From Clostridiales bacterium (GTDB lineage: Bacteria > Bacillota > Clostridia > Oscillospirales > Oscillospiraceae): a stretch of DNA of 44,400 nucleotides. The translations under genes and the position numbers were made by a program. Positions 1-8,018 of this stretch are shown piece after piece (positions within the stretch are counted from its first letter, which is position 1; every line of letters starts with the position of its first letter). The notes under the pieces are model-generated. The model worked only from the letters and a program-made list of their open reading frames with translations, searched no databases and was not told the DNA's origin. The stretch spans positions 1-44,400 of the forward strand of contig JAAVHX010000046.1 of assembly GCA_014799475.1 (NCBI GenBank), given 5' to 3'.

Positions 1-536
1 AGCAGGCCCGTGCGGTGTCCAAGGTGGAGAAGATCCTCTTCCCCATTATTGTGGCCGTGTTCGTCATCCTGCTGATCCCCTCCACCGCCCCCCTCATCGG
101 CTGCCTGATGTTCGGCAACCTGCTGAAGGAGACCGGCGTCACCGAGCGCTTGTCTGACACCGCCCAGAACGCCTTGATGAATATCGTCACCCTGTTCCTG
201 GGCATCAGTGTGGGCGCCACCACCGTGGCCACCCGCTTCCTCACCCTTCAGACCATCGCCATCGTGGTGCTGGGCGTCATCGCCTTCGGCTTCTCCACCA
301 TCGGCGGCCTGCTGGTGGGCAAGCTGATGTATAAGCTGTCCGGCGGCAAGATCAACCCGCTGATCGGCTCCGCGGGCGTGTCCGCCGTCCCCATGGCGGC
401 CCGTGTGTCCCAGGATGTGGGCCGGGAGGCCAATCCCAACAACTTCCTGCTGATGCACGCCATGGGCCCCAATGTGGCCGGCGTCATCGGCTCCGCCATC
501 GCGGCGGGCTTCCTGATCGCTGTGTTCGGCGGTTGA
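1..536 (+). CDS. Sodium ion-translocating decarboxylase beta subunit, C-terminal part (partial)
   Basis: The 5' end lies outside the window; about 177 residues are visible in the frame of position 3. The protein is a run of hydrophobic helices ending in a segment with [11 protein letters not shown] and [19 protein letters not shown], typical of the membrane beta subunit of biotin-dependent Na+ pumps (oxaloacetate, glutaconyl-CoA or methylmalonyl-CoA decarboxylase). The family subunit decarboxylates carboxybiotin and couples this to Na+ export. The substrate cannot be told from the beta subunit alone. It is the last gene of its operon, because a strong hairpin terminator follows 15 bases after the stop codon. 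Confidence 0.9.
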   Translation, partial: QARAVSKVEKILFPIIVAVFVILLIPSTAPLIGCLMFGNLLKETGVTERLSDTAQNALMNIVTLFLGISVGATTVATRFLTLQTIAIVVLGVIAFGFSTIGGLLVGKLMYKLSGGKINPLIGSAGVSAVPMAARVSQDVGREANPNNFLLMHAMGPNVAGVIGSAIAAGFLIAVFGG

Positions 537-554
537 TTTCCACACTTTTAAGCA

Positions 555-595
555 AAAAGATCCCGCTTCCAACTGGAAGCGGGATCTTTTTCTTT
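555..595. terminator. Bidirectional intrinsic terminator
   Basis: A 16-bp perfect stem (555-570 with 575-590, loop AACT) carries an A-run on one side and a T-run on the other. It can end both the decarboxylase operon from the left and the fumarase beta gene from the right; the two genes converge here. Confidence 0.9.
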
Positions 596-1150
596 TTACA
601 ATCTTTGATATTCCTCTCTGCCCTGGCGGAACAGGTCGTTCCCCCGGCTGTCAATGGCTGCGGTGAGGGGTAGGTCTTTTACTGTCATGCGCTTGATGGA
701 CTCGCAGCCCAGATCGTTGAAGGCGATGACCTCCGCCGTCTCAATGCACCGGGCAATGAGGGCCCCCGCGCCGCCCACGGCGGCGAAGTAGCACGCCCCA
801 TTGCGGACAATGGCGTCAATGACAGCCTGGTTCCGCTCCCCCTTGCCGATCATGGCGGAAAGGCCCCGCTCCAGCAGCCTGGGGGCGAAGCCGTCCATCC
901 GCCCTGCCGTGGTGGGGCCGCAGGCCCCCACCGCCATCCCCTGCTGTCCAGGGGTGGGCCCGGCGTAGTAGATGACGGCCCCCTTCAGCTCAAAGGGCAG
1001 CGGCTTGCCCCCGTCCAGCAGCTCAAATATCCGCTTGTGGGCGGCGTCCCGGGCGGTGTAGATGGTCCCGGACAGCAGCACCCGGTCCCCGGCCCGCAGC
1101 TCGGGCAGGCGGGCGGCAAGCTCCCCGGTGTTCAAGCTCAAGGCGCTCAT
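596..1150 (-). CDS. Class I fumarate hydratase, beta subunit (C-terminal domain)
   Basis: 184 residues, the usual length for the separate beta subunit of Fe-S fumarases / L-tartrate dehydratases. Family features include GDRVLLSGTIYTARDAAHKR near the start, the YYAGPTP segment, GACGPTTAGRMD and the C-terminal half GGAGALIARCIE. The beta subunit closes the active site of the 4Fe-4S alpha subunit in fumarate/malate interconversion. Start chosen at ATG 1150, which overlaps the stop of the upstream DivIVA-like gene by 4 bases (translational coupling). Oddity: the alpha subunit, normally directly upstream, is not in this window. Confidence 0.88.
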   Translation of the reverse strand: MSALSLNTGELAARLPELRAGDRVLLSGTIYTARDAAHKRIFELLDGGKPLPFELKGAVIYYAGPTPGQQGMAVGACGPTTAGRMDGFAPRLLERGLSAMIGKGERNQAVIDAIVRNGACYFAAVGGAGALIARCIETAEVIAFNDLGCESIKRMTVKDLPLTAAIDSRGNDLFRQGREEYQRL

Positions 1151-1785
1151 TCCAGGCCACCCCGCTCCCGGAGGGCCCGGACGGCATCGTCCAGCGCGCT
1201 CAGCCCCTTCGAGTCCCGGTTGAGCAGCCGCACCTGCTTCAGCAGGCCGTCCATCCCCTGGCGCAGCCGGCTGTACTGCGCCAGCACGCCCTCCAGCCAC
1301 TCCCGGGTCTCCGCCCGGATGCGCTCCGCCTCCGCCTGGGCCTCGCTTACGGTGTCCTGGGCCTTGCGGTGGGCATCCAGCTCCACGGTGGCCACCCGGT
1401 CCTTCAGCTGGGCGTAGCTTTCCGCCATGGGCTCCAGGGAGCCCACCTGGGCCTGGAGTCGGGACAGCTCCTGCTTGGCCACCGTCAGCTTGGACTCGGT
1501 CTGGGACAGCTCGCCTCGCAGCTTTGCCAGCGACCGGGTGGACTCCTCCAGGCAGGCCCGGGCCTTGGCCTCCTCCGCCGCGGCGCCGCTCTTGGCGCTC
1601 TCCGCGCCGGACAGGGCGGCCTCCAGCTCGCTGGCCCTTCCCTCGCTCTCATCCAGCCGCGCCTGGAGCTTGGCCAGCTCCTGACGGTGGGCGGCGGCGG
1701 TCTGTTCGATATAGCGCTGCACGTCCTGGCGGTTGAAGCCCCCCAGGGCGGCGCGGAATTTTTGGACAACTGCGGTGGTTTCCAT
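1147..1785 (-). CDS. DivIVA-like coiled-coil protein
   Basis: 212 residues. The N-terminal 35 residues (KFRAALGGFNRQDVQRYIE) match the short DivIVA/GpsB membrane-binding module as it appears in Clostridia. Nearly all of the rest is heptad-rich coiled coil in Ala, Glu, Lys, Leu and Arg. Such proteins sit at curved membranes or the division site as scaffolds. Start chosen at ATG 1785 because an AAGAAGGGG ribosome-binding site lies just upstream; a 26-residue N-terminal extension is open but has no such site. It overlaps the fumarase beta gene by 4 bases, an unusual pairing. Confidence 0.8.
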   Translation of the reverse strand: METTAVVQKFRAALGGFNRQDVQRYIEQTAAAHRQELAKLQARLDESEGRASELEAALSGAESAKSGAAAEEAKARACLEESTRSLAKLRGELSQTESKLTVAKQELSRLQAQVGSLEPMAESYAQLKDRVATVELDAHRKAQDTVSEAQAEAERIRAETREWLEGVLAQYSRLRQGMDGLLKQVRLLNRDSKGLSALDDAVRALRERGGLE

Positions 1786-2031
1786 CCGATCCCCTTCTTT
1801 CTGTCTGATGCGCTTTGGAATGATTCTACCACATTTTGCGGCCCCTGGCAATGCCAATTCCATCTCCGCCTGATTTTTGCTGTCTTTTTGCCGGATAAGC
1901 CGAGAAATTTTATCACATTTTATGAATTGTCCCTTCCCCCACCCGGAAATCCATGATATAATAACATTGGTTCAGGTCCAGGATTTTCCTGCCCGTAACC
2001 ACACTCTGACAGAAACGATGTGACGCTTTTG

Positions 2032-3195
2032 ATGAACTATGACGTTTTGATCGTGGGCGCGGGCTACGCCGGGGCGGTATCCGCCCGGCGGCTGGCCGAA
2101 GAGGCGGACAAAAAGGTCCTGGTGCTGGAGCGCCGCCCCCATGTGGCGGGCAACGCCTACGACTGCCTGGACGGCGCCGGGATCCTCATCCACCAGTACG
2201 GCCCCCACGTCTTTCACACAACTGACAAACGGGTATATGACTATCTGGGCCGTTTCACTAAGTGGATGCCCTATGAGCACACCGTGGTAGCCGACCTCCC
2301 CGACGGCAGGGGCGGGCGGATGAACTTCCCCGTCCCCTTCAACCTGGACTCTATGGAGATCGCCTTTGGGCTTGAGGAGGGGAAACGGCTGGGCGATAAG
2401 CTCATCGCCGCCTACGGCGCGGAAAAAAAGGTGACCATCCTGGAGCTGCGGCAGAACCCCGACCCCGAGATCGCCGCCATCGCGGACTATGTGTACGAGC
2501 ACGTGTTTGTCCACTACACCATGAAACAGTGGGGACAGAAGCCGGAGGAGATCGACCCCAACACCACCGCCCGGGTGCCCGTGTTTCTGTCCCGGGATCC
2601 CCGGTATTTCCAGGACGCCTACCAGGCCATGCCGGCGGACGGCTACACCCCCATGTTCGAAAAGATGCTGGACCACCCCAACATCACCGTAGAGACGGGG
2701 GTGGACGCGCTCAAGCGGCTGGAACTGGCGGACGGCGTCATTAAACTGGACGGCGAAGCGTTTGACGGCGCCGTCATCTACACCGGCCAGGCCGACGAGC
2801 TGTTCGGCTTCCAGTTCGGCCCCCTGCCCTACCGCACCTTGGATTTCCGGTACGAAACGCTGGATTGGGACTACTTCCAGAGCCACGGCACCGTGAATTA
2901 CACCGTGGACGAGGAGTTCACCCGCATCACCGAATTCAAGCGCCTCAGCGGCCAGGAAAAACCCGGCGTCACCACCATCATGAAGGAATACTCCCGGGCC
3001 TACGCCGGGGCGGAGGGCGAGATCCCCTACTACGCCATCATCAACCCGGACAACAACGCCCTGTACGCCAAGTATAAGGCGGAGGCGGACAAATATCCCA
3101 ACCTGCACCTGCTGGGCCGTCTGGCGGAGTATAAATACTACAACATGGACGCCATCGCGGCCAGGGCATTGGCCCTCACCGACAGCATGATTTGA
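2032..3195 (+). CDS. glf: UDP-galactopyranose mutase
   Basis: 387 residues, normal for Glf. It interconverts UDP-galactopyranose and UDP-galactofuranose with FAD and supplies Galf for surface glycans. Visible features: FAD-binding GAGYAG at residues 9-14, the conserved HVAGNAYD and QYGPHVFHT segments, and the family C-terminal region (NNALYAKYKAEADK and LGRLAEYKYYNMD). ATG 2032 is preferred; an in-frame GTG at 2020 would add four residues, and neither start has a clear ribosome-binding site. A TATAAT box at 1957-1962 may belong to its promoter. A glycosyltransferase follows after 47 bases, consistent with a glycan operon. Confidence 0.95.
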   Translation: MNYDVLIVGAGYAGAVSARRLAEEADKKVLVLERRPHVAGNAYDCLDGAGILIHQYGPHVFHTTDKRVYDYLGRFTKWMPYEHTVVADLPDGRGGRMNFPVPFNLDSMEIAFGLEEGKRLGDKLIAAYGAEKKVTILELRQNPDPEIAAIADYVYEHVFVHYTMKQWGQKPEEIDPNTTARVPVFLSRDPRYFQDAYQAMPADGYTPMFEKMLDHPNITVETGVDALKRLELADGVIKLDGEAFDGAVIYTGQADELFGFQFGPLPYRTLDFRYETLDWDYFQSHGTVNYTVDEEFTRITEFKRLSGQEKPGVTTIMKEYSRAYAGAEGEIPYYAIINPDNNALYAKYKAEADKYPNLHLLGRLAEYKYYNMDAIAARALALTDSMI

Positions 3196-3242
3196 CCCCG
3201 TTCGGGAAATATTAGATTTGAAACAGATTTGGAGAGAACAAT

Positions 3243-4271
3243 ATGGACAAGCTCATCACCTTTGCCGTCCCCTGCTACAACTCCGCCGCCTATATGGATC
3301 ACTGCGTGGAGACCCTGCTGACCGCCGGGGAGGACGCGGAGATCATTTTAGTGGACGACGGCTCCACCAAAGACGACACCCCCGCCAAATGCGACCGGTG
3401 GGCGGAAAAATACCCCGACATCATCCGGGCCATCCACCAGGAGAACGGCGGACACGGCGAGGGGGTCAACCAGGGCATCCGCAACGCCCGGGGCCTGTAC
3501 TACAAGGTGGTGGACTCCGACGACTGGCTGGACACCGACGCTTTGGCCCGCGTCATGGCCAAGCTGCGGGAGTTTGCCGTCATGCCCGCCCCGGTGGATC
3601 TCGTGATCGCCAACTATGTCTACGAGCACGTGGAGGACAACACCCAGAAGGTCATGGGGTACAAAAACGTGTTCCCCCAGGAGCAGATCTTCACCTGGGA
3701 CAATATCCACCGCTTCCGCACTTCCCAGTACCTGCTGATGCACTCGGTGATCTACCGCACCCAGCTGCTGCGGGACTGCCACCTGGAGCTGCCCAAGCAC
3801 ACCTTCTATGTGGATAATATCTTCATCTACCAGCCCCTGCCCTACGTCAAGACGATGTATTATATGAACCTGGACCTGTACCGCTATTTCATCGGCCGGG
3901 CGGATCAGAGCGTCAACGAATCGGTGATGGCAGGGCGCATCGACCAGCAGGTTCGGGTCACCCGCCACATGATCGATTCCCACGACGTGATGGCCATCAA
4001 GGCCGTCCAGCCCAAGCTGGGGCGGTATATGCTCAATTACCTGTCCATGATGATGTCCATCTCCTCCATCTTCGCCGTCATTGCCGCCACGCCGGAGGCC
4101 CTGGGCCTGCGGGCGGAGCTGTGGGAGTATCTGCGCCAGAAAAACGCCCCCCTCTACCGCCGCTGCCGCTACCGCCTGATCAATGTGGGCACCAACATCC
4201 CCGGCTACCAGGGCAGGAAGCTGTCGGTGCAGCTCTACCGGGTGGCCCAGAAAATCTATAAATTCAACTGA
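3243..4271 (+). CDS. Family 2 glycosyltransferase (GT-A fold)
   Basis: 342 residues. The N-terminal GT-A domain shows PCYNS (9-13), the LVDDGS nucleotide-sugar loop around residue 38 and the DxD-type VVDSDDW around residue 92. There is no membrane segment, so it is probably a cytoplasmic or peripheral enzyme. The C-terminal 120 residues are of the kind found in clostridial capsule or teichoic-type transferases. It follows glf with a GGAGAG ribosome-binding site, so a galactofuranose-containing polymer is a reasonable but unproven role. Donor and acceptor cannot be read from the sequence. Confidence 0.88.
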   Translation: MDKLITFAVPCYNSAAYMDHCVETLLTAGEDAEIILVDDGSTKDDTPAKCDRWAEKYPDIIRAIHQENGGHGEGVNQGIRNARGLYYKVVDSDDWLDTDALARVMAKLREFAVMPAPVDLVIANYVYEHVEDNTQKVMGYKNVFPQEQIFTWDNIHRFRTSQYLLMHSVIYRTQLLRDCHLELPKHTFYVDNIFIYQPLPYVKTMYYMNLDLYRYFIGRADQSVNESVMAGRIDQQVRVTRHMIDSHDVMAIKAVQPKLGRYMLNYLSMMMSISSIFAVIAATPEALGLRAELWEYLRQKNAPLYRRCRYRLINVGTNIPGYQGRKLSVQLYRVAQKIYKFN

Positions 4272-4286
4272 AGGAGAAATGCAGCC

Positions 4287-4598
4287 ATGTCCGTACAGAC
4301 CATAACCCGCGAAAACTTCGACGAGCTGGTGCTTCGATCCGACAAGCCCGTGCTGGTGGACTTCTGGGCTCCCTGGTGCGGCCCCTGCCGCATGGTGTCC
4401 CCCCTGGTGGACGAGATCGCCGAGGAGCGCGGCGACATCGTGGTGGGCAAGGTCAACGTGGATGAGCAGCCCGAGCTGGCCATGCGGTTCGGCGTGATGA
4501 GCATCCCCACCCTCCTGGTATTCAAGGACGGCGAGCTGGCGCAGACTGCCGTAGGCGCCCGCCCCAAGGAGGAGCTGCTGGCTCTTCTGGACGCATAA
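4287..4598 (+). CDS. trxA: Thioredoxin
   Basis: 103 residues, full length for a classical thioredoxin. The active site WCGPC is at residues 30-34, followed later by the cis-proline motif SIPT and a GARPKEEL C-terminal helix. It reduces protein disulfides in the cytoplasm using electrons from thioredoxin reductase, which is not in this window. It begins 15 bases after the glycosyltransferase stop with an AAGGAG ribosome-binding site, so it may share that transcript. A hairpin terminator follows directly. Confidence 0.96.
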   Translation: MSVQTITRENFDELVLRSDKPVLVDFWAPWCGPCRMVSPLVDEIAEERGDIVVGKVNVDEQPELAMRFGVMSIPTLLVFKDGELAQTAVGARPKEELLALLDA

Positions 4599-4604
4599 CG
4601 GTCT

Positions 4605-4640
4605 AATAGCCGCCCCCTTATGGGGCGGCTATTGATTTTT
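4605..4640 (+). terminator. Intrinsic terminator after trxA
   Basis: A 12-bp stem (4605-4616 with 4622-4633, loop CTTAT) is followed by a short T-run. It closes the glf-glycosyltransferase-trxA group. Confidence 0.88.
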
Positions 4641-4734
4641 TCGGGAAAGCCGGTATACTGTGGTCTGTTTCGGTCCGCGCCGCATAGAATGGAGCGGCAA
4701 ATCCAACAAACCGGCCAACAGGAGGTTATCCATC

Positions 4735-5421
4735 TTGTCCGACGACCCGTTTTTACCGAAACTGATTATCCTGGTCATCCTGATCCTCATCAACGCCTTT
4801 TTCGCCGCGGCAGAGATCGCCGTCATCTCCCTGTCCGGGGCCAGACTGAAAAAACAGGCCGGGAAAGGGGACAAAAGAGCGCAGCAGCTGCTCAGGCTCA
4901 CCCAGTCCCCCGACCACTTCCTGGCCGCCATCCAGATCGCCGTTACCCTGGCCGGGTTCCTGTCCTCCGCTTTTGCCGCCGACAGCTTTTCCGACCCGCT
5001 GGTGGCGTGGCTGGTGGAGCAAAAGGGCGTCACCGCCCTGGACCCCCGTACCCTCAACAACATTATGGTGGTGCTCATCACCGTGGCACTGTCCTACTTC
5101 AGCCTGGTGCTGGGAGAACTGGTACCCAAGCGCATCGCCATGAAAAAGCCCCAGGCGGTGGCCTGCCTCACCCTAAGGCCCATCTGCGCGGTGGCGGCGG
5201 CGACCCGGCCCGCCATCTGGCTGCTGTCCAAGTCCACCAACGGCGTGCTGCGCCTGCTGCACATCGACCCAAAGGCCGCCCAGGAAGAGGTCGGCAAGGA
5301 CGAAATCCTCATGATGGTGGATCTGGCCGAGGAACAAGGCGCCATTGAGGCGTCGCAGAAAGAGCTCATCAAAAACATTTTACAGTCCGGCGGCACCTCC
5401 GGGGAAGATACGCAGGATTGA
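4735..5421 (+). CDS. DUF21-only CNNM/CorC-family membrane protein, lacking CBS and CorC domains
   Basis: 228 residues. It contains the DUF21 transmembrane domain of CNNM/HlyC/CorC Mg2+-efflux-type proteins: an N-terminal LILINAFFAAAEIAVISL segment, an AVTLAGF segment and SLVLGELVPKRIA, then the cytoplasmic linker ending EASQKELIKNIL. Full-length relatives continue with two CBS domains and a CorC_HlyC domain (about 430 residues); here a stop comes exactly at that boundary. Start chosen at TTG 4735, nine bases after a perfect AGGAGG; an upstream in-frame ATG at 4660 has no such site. It may be a natural short form or a truncation. Confidence 0.82.
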   Translation: MSDDPFLPKLIILVILILINAFFAAAEIAVISLSGARLKKQAGKGDKRAQQLLRLTQSPDHFLAAIQIAVTLAGFLSSAFAADSFSDPLVAWLVEQKGVTALDPRTLNNIMVVLITVALSYFSLVLGELVPKRIAMKKPQAVACLTLRPICAVAAATRPAIWLLSKSTNGVLRLLHIDPKAAQEEVGKDEILMMVDLAEEQGAIEASQKELIKNILQSGGTSGEDTQD

Positions 5422-5432
5422 TCAAACAGATT

Positions 5433-5471
5433 CAGGCACAAGCCGGGGCTTCCGGCTTGTGCCTGCTTTTT
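5433..5471 (+). terminator. Intrinsic terminator after the DUF21 gene
   Basis: A 14-bp stem (5433-5446 with 5452-5465) is followed by CTTTTT. Its presence only 11 bases after the stop argues that the short DUF21 gene is a stable unit rather than a fresh frameshift. Confidence 0.88.
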
Positions 5472-5494
5472 GGGGTACTTTGACTTTCAAATGA

Positions 5495-5944
5495 TCATGA
5501 TAAGTCCAATCTCATGAAAACATATCCGTCCTCAATGTTATTGGACGGACTAAACCCTAACTTTTCCCAAAACTTTCGCGCGGCTGTGTTTTCCAGTTCT
5601 ACCGGGACTGAGACCCTGCCCGCGTTATATTCTTTTCGCAGATAATGGATGCACTCCTTTGCAGCCCTTGTCCCCAGCCCCTTTCTCTGGAACGCGTCGT
5701 CGATCAAAAAATTGATGATTTGGTGGTTCCCCTCTCCAACATACATGGAAACGAATCCTATCATTTTATCATCTTCATAAATGGCAAATGGCCTGGTGTC
5801 CTCATGGAACACCCATGCTTCCGCCAGGGAATAGGTAACCGGATCCACAAAGCTTTCCCTTTCAACGCTTGCCTTTAGGCCAAAGCACTGTTGATAATTA
5901 TCTTCGTTGATCGTCCGCAGTTCTACCAACAATATCATCCCCAT
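5495..5944 (-). CDS. GNAT family N-acetyltransferase
   Basis: 149 residues with a single GNAT fold. Acetyl-CoA-binding motif A is visible as DDAFQRKGLGTRAAKE around residues 83-98, and motif B as ENTAARKFWEKLGF. The overall look is that of BltD-type polyamine acetyltransferases, but the substrate is not determined by sequence. Base composition is lower in GC than the flanking genes, hinting at transfer. The start is uncertain: ATG 5944 is used, but a TTG 18 bases further in, behind a GGGG stretch, is also possible. Confidence 0.8.
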   Translation of the reverse strand: MGMILLVELRTINEDNYQQCFGLKASVERESFVDPVTYSLAEAWVFHEDTRPFAIYEDDKMIGFVSMYVGEGNHQIINFLIDDAFQRKGLGTRAAKECIHYLRKEYNAGRVSVPVELENTAARKFWEKLGFSPSNNIEDGYVFMRLDLS

Positions 5945-6041
5945 AAATCCCGGTTTACCGCCCTGATTATATCACAGCCCGATTTTGAACTTCAAGGCAC
6001 AATTACAGCGCAAAAGCAACATGGACTTTCTGTCTGACGGC

Positions 6042-6070
6042 TTGCGGCGGCGACAAAAAGGTGCTATAAT
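6042..6070 (+). promoter_or_regulatory. Sigma-A type promoter for sdaAB-sdaAA
   Basis: TTGCGG (6042-6047), 17-base spacer, TATAAT (6065-6070), 39 bases before the start codon. Confidence 0.7.
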
Positions 6071-6109
6071 CATAAATGTACAAATCACAAGCTCTATGGA
6101 GGTGCTTTT

Positions 6110-6775
6110 TTGAACATCTTCGATATCATGGGCCCCGTCATGGTGGGTCCCTCCTCGTCCCACACCGCCGGAGCCGCCCGTATGGGCTACGTGGCCCGGA
6201 AGCTGCTGGGCTTCCAGCCCGCCCGGGCGAACATCGCCCTGCACGGCTCCTTCGCCGCCACCGGCGCGGGCCACGGTACCGATAAGGCTATCGTGGCCGG
6301 CCTTCTGGCCATGAAGCCGGACGATCCAAACATCCCCCACAGCTTCCAGCTGGCCAAAGAGGCCCGGCTGGACGTGCATATCCAGACCGTGGACCTGCGG
6401 GACGCCCACCCCAACACCGCCGTCATGACCCTCATCGGCGAGCGGGGCCGCACTGTGGTGGTCAACGCCTCCTCCCTGGGGGGCGGGCGCATCCGGGTCA
6501 ACTCCATTGACGGCATGGCCGCCGCCTTTTCCGGCGATATGCCCACCCTCATCATCCGCAACCAGGACAAGCCCGGCATCGTGTCCGAGGTGAGCTACTG
6601 CCTGGCCCGCCGGGCGGTGAACATCGCCACCATGCAGCTCTACCGGGACCGCCGGCAGGGTTTGTCCGTCATGGTGCTGGAGTGCGACCAGCCGCTGAGC
6701 CAGGAAATCATTGACGACATCCAGCTGCTGGGCGGCGTGGTGCGCTGCATCTATCTGAATCTGGAGGAGGGCTGA
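6110..6775 (+). CDS. sdaAB: L-serine dehydratase, Fe-S type, beta subunit
   Basis: 221 residues. Its N-terminal domain begins with the family signature DIMGPVMVGPSSSHTAGA. The C-terminal 75 residues form an ACT-like domain (TLIIRNQDKPGIVSEVS) that senses or binds ligand. With the alpha subunit it deaminates L-serine to pyruvate and ammonia. Start is TTG 6110, spaced six bases from a GGAGGTG site; no ATG fits. The alpha subunit starts two bases after the stop. Confidence 0.95.
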   Translation: MNIFDIMGPVMVGPSSSHTAGAARMGYVARKLLGFQPARANIALHGSFAATGAGHGTDKAIVAGLLAMKPDDPNIPHSFQLAKEARLDVHIQTVDLRDAHPNTAVMTLIGERGRTVVVNASSLGGGRIRVNSIDGMAAAFSGDMPTLIIRNQDKPGIVSEVSYCLARRAVNIATMQLYRDRRQGLSVMVLECDQPLSQEIIDDIQLLGGVVRCIYLNLEEG

Positions 6776-6777
6776 TC

Positions 6778-7623
6778 ATGTTTGGTTCTGTGGAAGCCCT
6801 GCTGTCCGCGTCGGTGGAAAAGCCGCTGTGGCGGGCTGTTTGGGAGGACGACTGCCAGGATCGGGGCGCGGACCCCGAGGCCAGCCAGGCCCGCATGGGC
6901 AGGCTGTGGCAGACCATGAAGCAGTCCGTGCTGGACTACGACCCCACCCGCCGCTCCCCCTGCGGGCTGTCCGGCGGACAGGGAGCGCGGATGGCCGCCT
7001 ACGCCAACGCCATCTGCGGGCCGTTCATCCAGGAGGTCATCGCCACCGCCTTGAAAATGGGGGAGCAAAACGCCTGTATGGGCCGCATCGTGGCCGCCCC
7101 CACCGCCGGGGCCTGCGGGGTGCTGCCCGCGGTGCTCATCCCCCTCCAGCGCAAGGACAGGCTGTCTGACGAGGAAATGGTGCAATGCCTCTACGTCGCC
7201 GCCGGGTTTGGGCAGGTCATCGCCACCCGGGCCTCCATCTCCGGGGCGGAAGGGGGCTGTCAGGCGGAGGTGGGCTCCGCCTCCGGCATGGCCGCCGCCG
7301 CGCTGGTCCACGCCCGGGGCGGCACGGGAGCGCAGATGGCCGCCGCCTGCGCCATGGCGCTGCAAAACGTGATGGGGCTGGTGTGCGACCCGGTGGCGGG
7401 GCTGGTGGAGGTGCCCTGCGTGAAGCGCAACGTTATGGGCGCGGTAAACGCCCTGTCCTGCGCCGATATGGCCCTGGCGGGGCTGGAGGGCGGCATCCCC
7501 TGCGACGAGGTCATCGACGCCATGGGCGCGGTGGGCCGCGCCCTGCCCTCCGCCCTGCGGGAGACCGGCCAGGGCGGTCTGGCCGCCACCCCCACCGGGC
7601 GGAGGATCGCGGAGCGGCGGTAG
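6778..7623 (+). CDS. sdaAA: L-serine dehydratase, Fe-S type, alpha subunit
   Basis: 281 residues, near the usual length. It carries the catalytic 4Fe-4S cluster domain: TAGACG, SGAEGGCQAEVGSASGMAAAA and the C-terminal VCDPVAGLVEVPC pair supply the conserved cysteines. A serine-binding loop is seen as APTAGA. It is cotranscribed with sdaAB and ends at a strong terminator. The enzyme is oxygen-sensitive in the family, which fits an anaerobe. Confidence 0.95.
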   Translation: MFGSVEALLSASVEKPLWRAVWEDDCQDRGADPEASQARMGRLWQTMKQSVLDYDPTRRSPCGLSGGQGARMAAYANAICGPFIQEVIATALKMGEQNACMGRIVAAPTAGACGVLPAVLIPLQRKDRLSDEEMVQCLYVAAGFGQVIATRASISGAEGGCQAEVGSASGMAAAALVHARGGTGAQMAAACAMALQNVMGLVCDPVAGLVEVPCVKRNVMGAVNALSCADMALAGLEGGIPCDEVIDAMGAVGRALPSALRETGQGGLAATPTGRRIAERR

Positions 7624-7629
7624 GTTTCA

Positions 7630-7672
7630 AAAAAACGGTCCCGCTGTCAATTGACAGCGGGACCGTTTTTTG
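7630..7672. terminator. Bidirectional intrinsic terminator
   Basis: A perfect 21-bp palindrome (7630-7650 with 7651-7671) has an A-run on the left and a T-run on the right. It ends sdaAA and the convergent small gene at 7702-7914. Confidence 0.9.
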
Positions 7673-7701
7673 GTATGGTATGTTATAATTTCAACCCAGC
7701 G

Positions 7702-7914
7702 TCACAGCTTTTTCAGATCCGATATGACCCCGTTGATCATCATGCCCGGCACCCAGCCGGCCATAAAGTCCCGCAGCTGCTCCAGGGTCACCGTGCGGGC
7801 GGCCCCCTTCACCGGGTGCTTGGCCAGCATGGGAATGCGTTTCTGGAACACCGCCCGGCTCCTCGGGTCGTCCCACAGCTCGCCCAGCGTGATCTGATTG
7901 TTACGTAAGTCCAT
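7702..7914 (-). CDS. Small helical protein of unknown function
   Basis: 70 residues. I do not recognise the family with certainty. It looks like the short helical module ITLGELWDDPRSRAV ... LAKHPVKG that occurs alone or as a C-terminal appendage in some clostridial carbohydrate-active proteins. Start chosen at ATG 7914, nine bases after GGAGG; a TTG directly before it is also in frame. There is no membrane segment or cysteine. It stands alone between sdaAA and a divergent membrane-protein gene. Confidence 0.7.
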   Translation of the reverse strand: MDLRNNQITLGELWDDPRSRAVFQKRIPMLAKHPVKGAARTVTLEQLRDFMAGWVPGMMINGVISDLKKL

Positions 7915-8018
7915 CAAAAATCACCTCCAGAAACATACTATGCTCCAAGGGGCGCGGACTGACATTGTTTCATTGACAAAACCGGCCAACCGTACAGAAA
8001 AGGGGAAAGGAGTACATC

